DNA of 64,000 nucleotides, from contig NZ_CCSE01000001.1 of the NCBI RefSeq assembly GCF_000756715.1, forward strand, positions 310,001 to 374,000, read 5' to 3'. Made by a program: the position numbers and the translations under genes. Shown here piece after piece: positions 1 to 8,737 of the stretch. Under the pieces are notes generated by a model that made no database searches, was not told the DNA's origin, and saw only the letters and a program-made list of their open reading frames with translations. This stretch comes from Jeotgalicoccus saudimassiliensis. GTDB taxonomy: Bacteria; Bacillota; Bacilli; Staphylococcales; Salinicoccaceae. Position 1 is the stretch's first letter, and each line of letters begins with the position of its first letter.

Positions 1-32
1 TGAAGACGCAGAATAATAGTCTTAACAGACAG

Positions 33-64
33 GAACCGGAGACAATTTGTCTCCGGTTCTTTTT
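33..64 (+). terminator. Rho-independent terminator of the upstream gene
   Basis: A perfect 10-bp stem (AACCGGAGAC / GTCTCCGGTT) with a 5-base AATTT loop is followed by a run of T. It should end a transcript entering from the left of the window and insulates the fabHF promoter just downstream. Confidence 0.85.
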
Positions 65-94
65 ATGTTTATCGATTCAGGGCTTTGTTTTTAA

Positions 95-138
95 TTGAAC
101 AAAACATCGAATTATGATAAATTAGTACCTAGTAATAT
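95..138 (+). promoter_or_regulatory. fabHF promoter with overlapping FapR operator
   Basis: A -35 element TTGAAC (95-100) lies 17 bp from a -10-like TAAATT (118-123). The sequence TTAGTACCTAGTAATAT (122-138) closely matches the palindromic FapR operator TTAGTACCTAGTACTAA and starts inside the -10. FapR is the malonyl-CoA-responsive repressor of fatty-acid genes in Firmicutes, so binding here would block RNA polymerase. The fabI promoter in this window has the same geometry, which strengthens the call. Confidence 0.85.
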
Positions 139-163
139 AATGAGACTATAAGGTGTGATAAGC

Positions 164-1120
164 ATGACAAATGTAGGGATTCTCGGCATTGGTTCATATG
201 CACCAGAAAAAGTATTTACGAATTTTGACTTCGAAAAAATTCTCGATACTTCTGATGAATGGATTAGAGAAATGACAGGTATAGAGGAACGACGTTTCGC
301 TGAGGATATGGAAACGAGCGATATGGCGTTTTACGCAGCAGAAGAAGCGATCAAAAACTCAGGTGTGGCGAAAGAGGATATTGATTTCGTCATTGTCGCT
401 ACATCAACCGGAGAACACAAATTTCCGTCTGTGGCGAATATGATACAGGACCGTCTTGGTCTGAACAACATCCCGTCGGTGGATCAGCTGGCAGCATGTT
501 CAGGATTTATTTACGGCCTGGCAACTGCAGAAATGTTCGTTAAATCAGGCAACTACAAAAATATACTTGTAGTCGGTGTAGATAAGCTGACAGAGATTAC
601 AGACTTCAAAGACCGTTCGACAGCAGTGCTGTTTGGTGACGGGGCAGGCGCTGTAGTTGTCGGTGAAGTTGAGGAAGGCTTCGGTATTAAATCATTTGAA
701 CTCGGCAGTAAAGGTTCCGGCGGCAAATATTTATACGGTGACAGAGAAGAAGGTTACATTCGTATGAACGGCCGTGAAGTATTCAAATTTGCAGTCAGAC
801 AAATGGGTGAATCAAGTGTTGCAGTGACAGAAAAGGCAGGACTTGCCAAAGAAGACATCGATATGTTGATTCCACATCAGGCAAATATTAGAATAATGAA
901 TGCGGCGAGAGAACGTATGGGGCTTCCATATGATAAAATGAGTGTAACTGTCAATAAATATGGAAACACTTCGGCGGCATCAATTCCGCTCAGTATAGAT
1001 TATGAAGTGAAAAGAAACCGCATTAAACCGGGAGACAATATTGTTCTCGTCGGATTTGGCGGCGGTTTAACATGGGGCGCAGTTTGTTTAACTTGGGGTA
1101 CTAAGAAGGAGGACTCTTAA
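164..1120 (+). CDS. fabH: 3-oxoacyl-ACP synthase III (FabH)
   Basis: FabH condenses acetyl-CoA or branched acyl-CoA primers with malonyl-ACP to start type II fatty-acid synthesis in the cytosol. The 318-residue product has the family length. The catalytic Cys112 lies in AACSGF, the active-site histidine in PHQAN and the asparagine in YGNTSAASI. The ATG at 164 is chosen over an upstream GTG at 155 because AAGGTG sits 8 bases before it and the protein then begins MTNVGIL like staphylococcal FabH. The stop codon overlaps the fabF start (TAATG), so the two genes are translationally coupled under a FapR-controlled promoter. Confidence 0.97.
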   Translation: MTNVGILGIGSYAPEKVFTNFDFEKILDTSDEWIREMTGIEERRFAEDMETSDMAFYAAEEAIKNSGVAKEDIDFVIVATSTGEHKFPSVANMIQDRLGLNNIPSVDQLAACSGFIYGLATAEMFVKSGNYKNILVVGVDKLTEITDFKDRSTAVLFGDGAGAVVVGEVEEGFGIKSFELGSKGSGGKYLYGDREEGYIRMNGREVFKFAVRQMGESSVAVTEKAGLAKEDIDMLIPHQANIRIMNAARERMGLPYDKMSVTVNKYGNTSAASIPLSIDYEVKRNRIKPGDNIVLVGFGGGLTWGAVCLTWGTKKEDS

Positions 1121-2361
1121 TGACTAGAAGGAGAGTTGTAATTACCGGTGCAGGGGCAGTGACACCGATTGGTAATACAGCAAAGGAAACGTGGCAGAAT
1201 GCATTAGCGGGTAAAAATGGTATTGCAGAAATTACAAACATCGATACGGAACAGTTTAATGTTCATATCGGAGGAGAAGTAAAAAACTTAAATATAGAAG
1301 ACTTTATCGATAAAAAAGAAGCACGCAGAATGGATAAATTTACACAGTTTGCCGTTATTGCTGCAGATGAAGCGGTCAGAGATTCAGGGCTTGAAATTAA
1401 CGACAGCAATGCTGATCGTGTCGGCGTATGGATCGGTTCGGGAATCGGCGGTATCCAGTCGCTTGAAGACGGGTTTATCGCGCTGACAACTAAAGGGCCC
1501 AGACGTGTAAGTCCATTCTTCGTTCCGATGATGATTCCGGACATGGCGAGCGGCCAGGTATCAATCCGTGAAGGTGCAAAAGGACCAAACGGTGCGACGG
1601 TAACAGCATGTGCGACGGGGACAAACTCAATCGGTGATGCATTCAAAATTATCGAACGCGGTCAGGCGGATGCAATGATTACAGGCGGAAGCGAAGCACC
1701 GATTACGAATATGGGTGTTGCAGGATTCCAGGCAAACAGAGCATTATCAAGCTCGAATGACCCGAATTATGCATCGCGTCCATTCTCTGCAGACAGAGAC
1801 GGGTTCGTTATGGCAGAAGGCGCAGGCGTACTTGTGATTGAAGAACTTGAACATGCAAAAGCACGCGGTGCACAGATTTACGCTGAGATTGTAGGGTACG
1901 GCTCGACAGGAGACGCACATCACATTACAGCCCCGGCACCAAACGGTGAAGGCGGCGCACGTGCAATGTCGGAGGCACTGAAAGACGCAGGAATTAACCC
2001 TGAAGACGTTCAGTACATTAACGCACACGGTACGAGCACACCGTATAACGATGAATTTGAAACACTGGCAATCCGTTCAGTATTCAAAGAACATGCGGAT
2101 AATCTGCTGATTAACTCAACTAAGTCAATGACGGGACACATGCTTGGCGGTGCAGGCGGTATGGAAGCAATCATTACTGCATACAGCCTTCGTGAAGGTA
2201 AAGTTCACCCGACGATCAACTTAACAAACCCGGCACCGGAATGTGACCTTAATTACGTGCCGAACGGTGCACAGGAAGCAGATCTTAAGTATGCTGTTTC
2301 AAACAGTCTCGGATTCGGCGGACATAACGCATCACTTGTATTCAAAAAATACGAAGAGTAA
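1120..2361 (+). CDS. fabF: 3-oxoacyl-ACP synthase II (FabF)
   Basis: FabF is the elongation condensing enzyme of type II fatty-acid synthesis, extending acyl-ACP with malonyl-ACP. The 413-residue protein shows the thiolase-fold triad: Cys164 in [10 protein letters not shown], a histidine in NAHGTSTP (about 303) and a histidine in [10 protein letters not shown] (about 339). A strong AAGGAGGA lies 6 bases upstream of the ATG, inside the end of fabH, and the start overlaps the fabH stop by one base. A strong terminator follows directly. Regulation should be by FapR through the promoter at 95-138. Confidence 0.97.
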   Translation: MTRRRVVITGAGAVTPIGNTAKETWQNALAGKNGIAEITNIDTEQFNVHIGGEVKNLNIEDFIDKKEARRMDKFTQFAVIAADEAVRDSGLEINDSNADRVGVWIGSGIGGIQSLEDGFIALTTKGPRRVSPFFVPMMIPDMASGQVSIREGAKGPNGATVTACATGTNSIGDAFKIIERGQADAMITGGSEAPITNMGVAGFQANRALSSSNDPNYASRPFSADRDGFVMAEGAGVLVIEELEHAKARGAQIYAEIVGYGSTGDAHHITAPAPNGEGGARAMSEALKDAGINPEDVQYINAHGTSTPYNDEFETLAIRSVFKEHADNLLINSTKSMTGHMLGGAGGMEAIITAYSLREGKVHPTINLTNPAPECDLNYVPNGAQEADLKYAVSNSLGFGGHNASLVFKKYEE

Positions 2362-2371
2362 TTTAAATAGT

Positions 2372-2410
2372 AAAAAGCATTTCGTCCGAAGAGGACGAAA
2401 TGCTTTTTTT
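2372..2410 (+). terminator. fabHF operon terminator
   Basis: A long stem (AAAAAGCATTTCGTCC paired with GGACGAAATGCTTTTT) with a short GAAGA loop is followed by seven T. It ends the fabHF transcript 10 bases after the stop codon. Confidence 0.92.
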
Positions 2411-2418
2411 ATTATGCG

Positions 2419-2845
2419 TGAGCGAGCGTCATTCCCGAGGAAGCGACGTTTACTCCGCAATGAGCGAGCGTCATCCCCGGGAAAGCGCGTTTGCACCGCA
2501 ATGAGCGTCTGTCATTCCCGAGGAAGCGGCGTTTACACCGCAATGAGCGAGCGTCATCCCCGGGAAAGCGCGTTTGCACCGCAATGAGCGAGCGTCATTC
2601 CCGGGAAAGCGCGTTTACTCCGCAATGAGCGAGCGTCATTCCCGGGAAAGCGCGTTTACTCCGCAATGAGCGAGCGTCATTCCCGAGGAAGCGGCGTTTA
2701 CACCGCAATGAGCGAGCGTCATTCCCGGGAAAACGGCGTTACTCCGCAATGAGCGAGCGTCATTCCCGAGGAAGCGACGTTTACTCCGCAATGAGCGAGC
2801 GTCATCCCCGGGAAAGCGCGTTTGCACCGCAATGAGCGTGCGTCG
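2419..2845. repeat. Tandem array of ten 41/42-bp repeats
   Basis: Ten complete head-to-tail units start at 2419, 2461, 2502, 2544, 2585, 2626, 2667, 2709, 2750 and 2792, followed by a decaying eleventh at 2833. Every unit begins TGAGCG and carries GTCATTCCCG or GTCATCCCCG followed by GAAAGCG or GAGGAAGCG, then ends in CCGCAA. Units are either 41 or 42 bp and fall into about five sequence types, some recurring out of order (A,B,C,B,D,D,C,E,A,B). The mix of 41 and 42 bp breaks any reading frame, so the open frames here are not genes. Units containing CCCGGG have a short internal palindrome. The array fills the 558-bp gap between the convergent fabF and trpS terminators. I do not recognise the family. 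Confidence 0.93.
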
Positions 2846-2865
2846 CCTGTTCCGCCACGCAGACA

Positions 2866-2906
2866 ACAAAAAAACCTGCACGACAGATCATGTCCGCGTG
2901 CAGGTT
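2866..2906 (-). terminator. trpS terminator
   Basis: On the minus strand, AACCTGCACG pairs with CGTGCAGGTT and is followed by a T run (seen as A on the plus strand). It lies 14 bases past the trpS stop codon. Confidence 0.88.
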
Positions 2907-2919
2907 CCCATTTTAAAGT

Positions 2920-3930
<1,011 letters not shown>

Positions 3931-4291
3931 CTACATAGTTTTAGTTAGTCTCTTAATATTAATACTCTTTTTGCCGCAGTGCAATCAAGTGGCTGAATAA
4001 ATGAGTATATATAGGAAAATATTTGTTCAGGGGGAGTATTCATTCTCAGGTTGTATATACTTTGACCTTATTTGATGTTATAATAAACACAAGGAACAGA
4101 TGTTACACATTAATTTCAGATTAATTAATAATTTTTAAGATTATTACAATATTCTCATTTTATTTTAATGTTTGTTACCTATAATAAGAATTGTCAGCAA
4201 GAGGCATAGTTACATACTGGTGAGATGTTTGGATATTGCTCCAAACGGGTATAGACTCTTGTTAGAATTAAAAAATTGGAGTGTGAGTTAC
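3931..4291. promoter_or_regulatory. trpS-spx divergent intergenic region with spx leader hairpin
   Basis: This 361-bp AT-rich gap separates divergent trpS and spx. A TATAAT at 4181-4186 is a plausible -10 for spx, although the -35 region is poor, and a second TATAAT lies at 4079-4084. Within the presumed spx leader, GTTTGGA (4227-4233) and TCCAAAC (4240-4246) form a perfect 7-bp hairpin about 45 bases before the start codon. An upstream in-frame extension of spx is possible but has no ribosome-binding site. No other gene is visible. Confidence 0.4.
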
Positions 4292-4690
4292 ATGGTAGTA
4301 CTATTTACTTCTCCAAGTTGTACGTCATGTCGTAAGGCAAAAGCATGGTTGCAGGAAAACGATATTCCATACACGGAACGCAATGTATTTTCCGAACCGT
4401 TAACTTTAGACGAAGTTAAATCTATTTTAAGAATGACAGAGTACGGGACTGAAGAAATTATCTCGACTCGCTCTAAAACTTTCCAAAAATTAAACGTTGA
4501 TATTGAGAGCCTTCCTATGAATGAGCTGTATACTTTAATTATGGAGAACCCTGGTTTACTGAGACGTCCTATTATTATGGATGAGAAACGTTTACAAGTG
4601 GGCTACAACGAAGATGAGATCAGACGATTTTTACCACGCAGCATAAGAACATTGCATCTAATCGAAGCTAAACGCCTGGCAGAACTGTAA
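4292..4690 (+). CDS. spx: Thiol/oxidative stress regulator Spx
   Basis: Spx binds the RNA polymerase alpha C-terminal domain and redirects transcription under disulfide stress; ClpXP degrades it with the adaptor YjbH. The 132-residue protein has the ArsC/Spx fold with the redox switch Cys10-x-x-Cys13 ([12 protein letters not shown]) and the conserved [21 protein letters not shown] segment in two halves. The ATG at 4292 has GGAG 10 bases upstream and gives the exact family N-terminus [10 protein letters not shown]. Its degradation adaptor yjbH lies 4.4 kb downstream on the opposite strand, and the ClpC adaptor mecA is the next gene. Confidence 0.96.
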   Translation: MVVLFTSPSCTSCRKAKAWLQENDIPYTERNVFSEPLTLDEVKSILRMTEYGTEEIISTRSKTFQKLNVDIESLPMNELYTLIMENPGLLRRPIIMDEKRLQVGYNEDEIRRFLPRSIRTLHLIEAKRLAEL

Positions 4691-4736
4691 TTTAATATTT
4701 GTAAGATGACTAATTTGATATATATATAAAGTTCGG

Positions 4737-4772
4737 GACGCCTGCAGATGATTTGCTATCTGCGGGCGTTTT
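4737..4772 (+). terminator. spx terminator
   Basis: GACGCCTGCAGAT and ATCTGCGGGCGTT form a near-perfect stem around a GATTTGCT loop, followed by four T. It ends the spx transcript before the mecA promoter. Confidence 0.8.
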
Positions 4773-4801
4773 AACATATAATAGTAAGACAAATCTAGAA
4801 T

Positions 4802-4831
4802 TTGGTATTATATTGTAATCCCTAGTATAAT
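4802..4831 (+). promoter_or_regulatory. mecA promoter
   Basis: TTGGTA (4802-4807) and a perfect TATAAT (4826-4831) are 18 bp apart, giving a transcript start about 25 bases before the mecA start codon. It lies downstream of the spx terminator, so mecA is independently transcribed. Confidence 0.6.
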
Positions 4832-4862
4832 AGGCAGAAATGATGGTAAGGGAGTGAGCAGG

Positions 4863-5531
4863 ATGAGAATTGAGAGAGTGAACGACTCAACCATTAAATT
4901 CTTCTTAACATACAGCGACATTGAGAGCCGCGGTTTTAACAAAGAAGATTTATGGATGAACCGTCAGCGCGGCGAAGAATTTTTCTGGACGATCATGGAC
5001 GAAGTTAATAATGAGCAGACAGATGATTTTGCAATGGATGGCCCTTTATGGATCCAGGTGCATGCGTTCGACAAAGGTATCGAAGTCGTTGTGTCTAAGT
5101 CCCAGAATGAACATGATCCGTATGGCATGGAGCCGTATGCCATGAATATTGAAAACCGTGATATCGAATCATTTATCGATAAAGCCATCGATGAACGTAA
5201 AACAGACAATAATAAATTTGATGTTCCAGTCATTAGCGAACCTCTGATGGTTCACTTTAATGATTTTGAAAATCTTATAAAATATTCCCATGAAGTTGAA
5301 GTGGATGAAACACTGTATGAAGATTTACTGTACGTTATTGACGGTAAATACTACTATCAGATGTTCTTCGACTACAGAACGCATTTCGACAGAATGGAAG
5401 GGATTGAGTCAAAGCTGCTTGAATACAGTGAGCCGACAACAATTGCCAGTGCGCTTCTGGATGAATATGGAAAAATTATCATGAGTAATAATGTGAGATC
5501 ACAGGTCAGAAGATATTTTCAGGAAAATTAA
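4863..5531 (+). CDS. mecA: Adaptor protein MecA
   Basis: MecA delivers substrates, classically ComK and ComS-regulated competence proteins, to the ClpC chaperone and ClpP protease. The 222-residue product starts MRIERVNDSTIKFFLTYSDI, which is the diagnostic family N-terminus, followed by an acidic linker and a C-terminal ClpC-binding domain. The ATG at 4863 is preferred over a GTG at 4854 because GGAG lies 8 bases upstream. A hairpin terminator directly follows and contains the coiA ribosome-binding site. This is not the beta-lactam-resistance mecA; the names coincide. A ComK-like protein, a potential client, is encoded at 34763-35251. Confidence 0.95.
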   Translation: MRIERVNDSTIKFFLTYSDIESRGFNKEDLWMNRQRGEEFFWTIMDEVNNEQTDDFAMDGPLWIQVHAFDKGIEVVVSKSQNEHDPYGMEPYAMNIENRDIESFIDKAIDERKTDNNKFDVPVISEPLMVHFNDFENLIKYSHEVEVDETLYEDLLYVIDGKYYYQMFFDYRTHFDRMEGIESKLLEYSEPTTIASALLDEYGKIIMSNNVRSQVRRYFQEN

Positions 5532-5553
5532 ATAACTTGTACGAAAAAAAAAT

Positions 5554-5596
5554 AAAACCTCCTTTTTGCCTATATATAGGTAAAGGAGGTTTTTTT
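5554..5596 (+). promoter_or_regulatory. Terminator-like hairpin sequestering the coiA ribosome-binding site
   Basis: AAAACCTCCTTT (5554-5565) is perfectly complementary to AAAGGAGGTTTT (5582-5593). The intervening bases contain a second palindrome, CCTATATATAGG (5569-5580), so the whole forms one long stem. The 3' arm holds the AAAGGAGG Shine-Dalgarno of coiA, and a run of seven T (5590-5596) ends exactly at the coiA ATG (5597). The element therefore looks like the mecA terminator and at the same time masks coiA translation on any read-through transcript. Confidence 0.85.
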
Positions 5597-6571
5597 ATGT
5601 TTATAGCAAACGATGAAGACGGCATTCAGGTACTGGCACACGATGCTGTAAAATCTGCAAAGTATTTCTGTCCGGTGTGCAGTATGCCGGTTGTCCTGAA
5701 AGCGGGGAACATAAAGGTGCCGCATTTTTCGCACCATCATATACTGCAGTGCAGCAGATATTTATACAAACGGGAATCGGTGCTGCATTTAAAGTTAAAA
5801 CACGATTTATATTTGGAACTGAATCGCCATTACAACACAGCTATGGAGTATTACCTTGAAAGTATAGAGCAGATACCCGATCTCCTTATTGAGTATGATC
5901 TTGCACTTGAAATTCAGCTGTCAAGAATCAGTCCGGAATTAATATTGTCTCGTACAGAAGGTTATTACAAGCTCGGTATGCGTGTAATCTGGCTGCTTGA
6001 CGAGAAGGAAATTAAAACGGATGGGACATACATCCATTTAAATCATTTTCAGCTGGCAACAATGACCGGTAATGCAATATATACTGTCGATACGGAAACG
6101 CTCGTCATCACAGCATGGCATATTGGACACAGCGGGGGGCTGAATCGTTTTACGTACCAGACTGAGCGTCTCGTGACGGCGGAGCTTTTGGCATATAAGC
6201 CGTGTCCGGAGTGGAGCGAGACCCACCTCTTGTCAAAGTCTGCTGTGAAGCGTCTGATTCAAAGAGAGAAGGCTCAGAAATCAGTGCTGAACCCGACTTT
6301 AACGTATATGTATCAGCTGGCAATGGCATCTGACGATTTTCCGGAATTTCTTTATATTACCAGTTTTGAAGAAAGATATATTTTAAATTCACCAATCGAG
6401 TGGAAGTTATATATTTATTACCATTTATCGAATGGTATTTTTGACCGTGATCAATTTACGGACTTTATCAGACTGCGCAGCATTTCCAACATTCCGGACA
6501 AAAAAACAGTCGTCCGGTCACTTCTTGTTTTTTACTTGAAAGTTTTTCGGATTTCGAAAGATATTGCTTGA
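5597..6571 (+). CDS. coiA: Competence protein CoiA (nuclease-like)
   Basis: CoiA is a competence-induced protein that promotes recombination during transformation in Gram-positive bacteria. The 324-residue product has the family N-terminus with a zinc-finger-like CPVC (YFCPVCSMPVVLKAG), the HFSHHH segment, and a PD-(D/E)xK-type nuclease core with LLIEYDLALEIQLSRIS and its E-x-Q motif. The ATG at 5597 has a perfect AAAGGAGG 7 bases upstream; an upstream frame extension lacks a signal. That Shine-Dalgarno is part of a stable hairpin (5554-5596), so expression is likely kept low unless the structure is opened. The position after mecA is conserved in staphylococci and bacilli. Confidence 0.93.
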   Translation: MFIANDEDGIQVLAHDAVKSAKYFCPVCSMPVVLKAGNIKVPHFSHHHILQCSRYLYKRESVLHLKLKHDLYLELNRHYNTAMEYYLESIEQIPDLLIEYDLALEIQLSRISPELILSRTEGYYKLGMRVIWLLDEKEIKTDGTYIHLNHFQLATMTGNAIYTVDTETLVITAWHIGHSGGLNRFTYQTERLVTAELLAYKPCPEWSETHLLSKSAVKRLIQREKAQKSVLNPTLTYMYQLAMASDDFPEFLYITSFEERYILNSPIEWKLYIYYHLSNGIFDRDQFTDFIRLRSISNIPDKKTVVRSLLVFYLKVFRISKDIA

Positions 6572-6626
6572 AATAAAATTAATTTATTGAGAAAATTGTG
6601 TTACTAATAAACGGAGGTTTTTATAC

Positions 6627-8432
6627 ATGGGGAAATTAATTACAAGAGAAGAGCAGCAGCTCGAAAATACATGGGATTTAACGACAATTTTTAAATCGGA
6701 TGAGGACTTTGAAGCAGCATATAAAGTGCTTGAAGGAAAGATTGCTGATAATGACCAGTTTAAGGACGGATTTGATTCAGCAGAAAAACTGGCGGATGCC
6801 CTTGAACTTGAGCGCACGCTGGATACAGAGCTTGGACAGCTTTTTGTGTACGCTCACTTAAAACATGATCAGGATACGTCAAATGATACATACAGCGCGC
6901 TTGAAAGCCGTGCGAGATCACTGGCGGTAAAATATTCGACAGCATGGAGCTTCCTCGTTCCGGCAATTATGGCGATTCCTGAAGAGACATTAAAAGAATA
7001 TGCAGAACATCCACGACTCAGCGATTTCAAGTTCGATCTTGAAAAGCTGAATAAACAGCGCCCGCATATTTTAAGTGATAAAGAGGAGCAGCTTCTTGCC
7101 GCGGCGGGAGAAGTTATGCACACGCCGACACAGGTCTACGGCATGTTCAATAATGCGGATGTTGACTTTAAACCGGCGGTTGATAAAGATGGCAAGGAGC
7201 ATGAACTGACGCAGGGGAATTATGTAGAAATGCTGAAGTCATCAGACAGAAGTTTACGGGAATCTGCCTACATCAATTTATACGGCGAATACAATAAATT
7301 TAAAAATACACTCAGTCAGACACTTGCCGGGGTGGTAAGTACACATGCATTCAGCTCGGATGTCAGAGGTTATGAATCGAGCCGTCAGCAGGCCTTATCG
7401 AATAATCACATTCCGGAATCTGTTTACGACAATCTCGTCAATACCGTAAACGATAATCTGCATCTTCTGCACCGATACACAGAACTGCGCAAGAAGTTTC
7501 TCGGTGTCGATGAACTAAAAATGTACGATATGTACGTGCCTTTAGTTGAAGATACAGATTTTGAAATGTCTTACGATAACGCCAAAGAATGGCTTGTAAA
7601 CGCACTTCAGCCGCTTGGTGAGGAATATGTAAACATCGTTAAGGAAGGGCTTGAGAACCGCTGGGTGGACGTCTATGAAAACAAAGGGAAGCGGACAGGT
7701 GCATATTCATCAGGTACTTACGGAACGAATCCTTTTATCCTGATGAACTGGCAGAATAACGTGAACAATCTGTTTACACTGGCACACGAGTTCGGTCATT
7801 CAGTACACAGCTACTATTCACGCAAACACCAGCCTGCAAATACGAGCGGCTACTCGATATTCGTCGCAGAAGTTGCAAGTACATTTAACGAAGCTCTGCT
7901 CGCGGATTATATGTTTAACAAGCTTGAAGATAAAAAGCAGCAGCTGTACTTATTAAACGAACAGCTTGAAGGATTCAGAGGCACTGTATTCCGCCAGACG
8001 ATGTTTGCTGAGTTCGAACACGCGATTCATGTCATGAAAGAATCAGGTGAACCGCTGACTGCAGGCGGACTGAGTGAAGTATACGGCAAACTGAACAGAA
8101 AATATTTCGGTGAAGCGGTAAATTACGACGATGCAATTAACGTGGAGTGGGCAAGAATTCCCCATTTCTATATGAACTATTATGTATATCAGTATGCGAC
8201 TGGATATGCAGCCGCTGCAAGTCTGTCCAAACAGGTTCTTGAAGAAGGCGAAGAAACTGCAAAGCGTTACATCGATGAATTCCTGAAAAAAGGATCTTCG
8301 AACTATCCGATTGAAATACTGAAAAATGCCGGTGTCGACATGACAACGAGCGAACCGATAAAAAATGCACTGGATGTTTTTGAAGCTCAATTAACAAAAT
8401 TTGAAGAATTACTCGCAGATTTACAAAAATAA
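6627..8432 (+). CDS. pepF: Oligoendopeptidase F (M3 family)
   Basis: PepF is a cytosolic zinc endopeptidase that cuts peptides of roughly 7-17 residues. The 601-residue protein matches the family length. The zinc site is HEFGH (His387, Glu388, His391) in TLAHEFGHSVHSYYS, with the third ligand glutamate about 28 residues later in VAEVASTFNEA. A GGAGG ribosome-binding site precedes the ATG. The gene follows coiA, as in staphylococci, with a 55-bp gap and no strong terminator between them. The RsaE small RNA follows. Confidence 0.96.
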   Translation: MGKLITREEQQLENTWDLTTIFKSDEDFEAAYKVLEGKIADNDQFKDGFDSAEKLADALELERTLDTELGQLFVYAHLKHDQDTSNDTYSALESRARSLAVKYSTAWSFLVPAIMAIPEETLKEYAEHPRLSDFKFDLEKLNKQRPHILSDKEEQLLAAAGEVMHTPTQVYGMFNNADVDFKPAVDKDGKEHELTQGNYVEMLKSSDRSLRESAYINLYGEYNKFKNTLSQTLAGVVSTHAFSSDVRGYESSRQQALSNNHIPESVYDNLVNTVNDNLHLLHRYTELRKKFLGVDELKMYDMYVPLVEDTDFEMSYDNAKEWLVNALQPLGEEYVNIVKEGLENRWVDVYENKGKRTGAYSSGTYGTNPFILMNWQNNVNNLFTLAHEFGHSVHSYYSRKHQPANTSGYSIFVAEVASTFNEALLADYMFNKLEDKKQQLYLLNEQLEGFRGTVFRQTMFAEFEHAIHVMKESGEPLTAGGLSEVYGKLNRKYFGEAVNYDDAINVEWARIPHFYMNYYVYQYATGYAAAASLSKQVLEEGEETAKRYIDEFLKKGSSNYPIEILKNAGVDMTTSEPIKNALDVFEAQLTKFEELLADLQK

Positions 8433-8463
8433 GTTTGTGAATTCGTTTACATTATGACAATAA

Positions 8464-8513
8464 TGTGAAAAACTGTTCAAAGTGTTGATAGAAGCTTGAT
8501 AGCGTGCTATATT
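8464..8513 (+). promoter_or_regulatory. RsaE promoter with Rex-like operator
   Basis: A near-consensus sigma-A promoter is present: TTGATA (8485-8490), 17-bp spacer, TATATT (8508-8513) with an extended TGC before the -10. Just upstream, TGTGAA-N6-TTCAAA (8464-8481) resembles the Rex operator TTGTGAA-N6-TTCACAA, with mismatches at the outer bases. Rex is the NADH-sensing repressor of Firmicutes and is known to control the homologous RoxS RNA in Bacillus. A further TTGTGAA half-site lies near 8434-8440. Confidence 0.7.
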
Positions 8514-8519
8514 TAACTC

Positions 8520-8622
8520 ATGAAAATTTTATCACTGAAACATACCCCTTTGTTAACAGTGAGAAATTTCTCCCATCCCCTTTGTTTGAGTAGCACATTA
8601 TAGAAGATGTGCTACTTTTTTT
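8520..8622 (+). ncRNA. rsaE: RsaE/RoxS small regulatory RNA
   Basis: The RNA is about 100 nt, from the predicted start near 8520 to a terminator with stem AGTAGCACAT/ATGTGCTACT and seven T (8589-8622). It carries the family's two C-rich seed regions: CATACCCCTTTGTT (8541-8554) and TCTCCCATCCCCTTTGTTT (8569-8587). In Staphylococcus and Bacillus this RNA base-pairs with Shine-Dalgarno regions of TCA-cycle, folate and NAD-related mRNAs and is tied to nitric oxide/redox control. Its location just after pepF is the same as in S. aureus. The seed identity, promoter and terminator together make this a firm call. Confidence 0.92.
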
Positions 8623-8658
8623 ATGCGCAGTTTTAACAGAATATTATAAAAATGAACC

Positions 8659-8703
8659 ATCTGTGATATATATCACAGATGATTTTTTTATTTTACTTAT
8701 AAT
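8659..8703 (+). promoter_or_regulatory. Crp/Fnr-type operator and promoter upstream of oxidase remnant
   Basis: A perfect 22-bp palindrome (8659-8680) contains TGTGA-N6-TCACA, the consensus of the Crp/Fnr family, which in staphylococci includes ArcR. A perfect TATAAT follows at 8698-8703 with no good -35. The palindrome centre (8669.5) is about 41 bases before the expected start near 8710, which is the class II activator position. A T-rich stretch after the palindrome means that it might alternatively act as a terminator. The promoter points at the truncated cytochrome oxidase gene. Confidence 0.65.
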
Positions 8704-8737
8704 TAAGTTAAGAATAAAAGTACAGGGAGGGACGACT

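Noticed and set aside
2419-2845. CRISPR array
   Set aside because: The repeats are contiguous with no unique spacers, units vary in sequence and length, and no cas genes are present.
2243-2881. Repeat-rich open reading frames on both strands over the tandem array
   Set aside because: Units alternate between 41 and 42 bp, so no frame is conserved, and the frames have no ribosome-binding sites.
3931-4290. T-box riboswitch upstream of trpS
   Set aside because: No T-box consensus or antiterminator sequence is found on the minus strand and no leader terminator precedes the start codon.
4172-4291. N-terminally extended Spx
   Set aside because: The extension has no ribosome-binding site and the family N-terminus [10 protein letters not shown] starts at 4292 with GGAG upstream.
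4863-5531. Methicillin-resistance gene mecA
   Set aside because: The product is the 222-residue ClpC adaptor; it has no penicillin-binding domain. The shared name is coincidental.
8659-8690. Terminator of RsaE at the 22-bp palindrome
   Set aside because: RsaE already ends at the hairpin and T run at 8589-8622; the palindrome has the Crp/Fnr consensus and lies at activator distance from a TATAAT.
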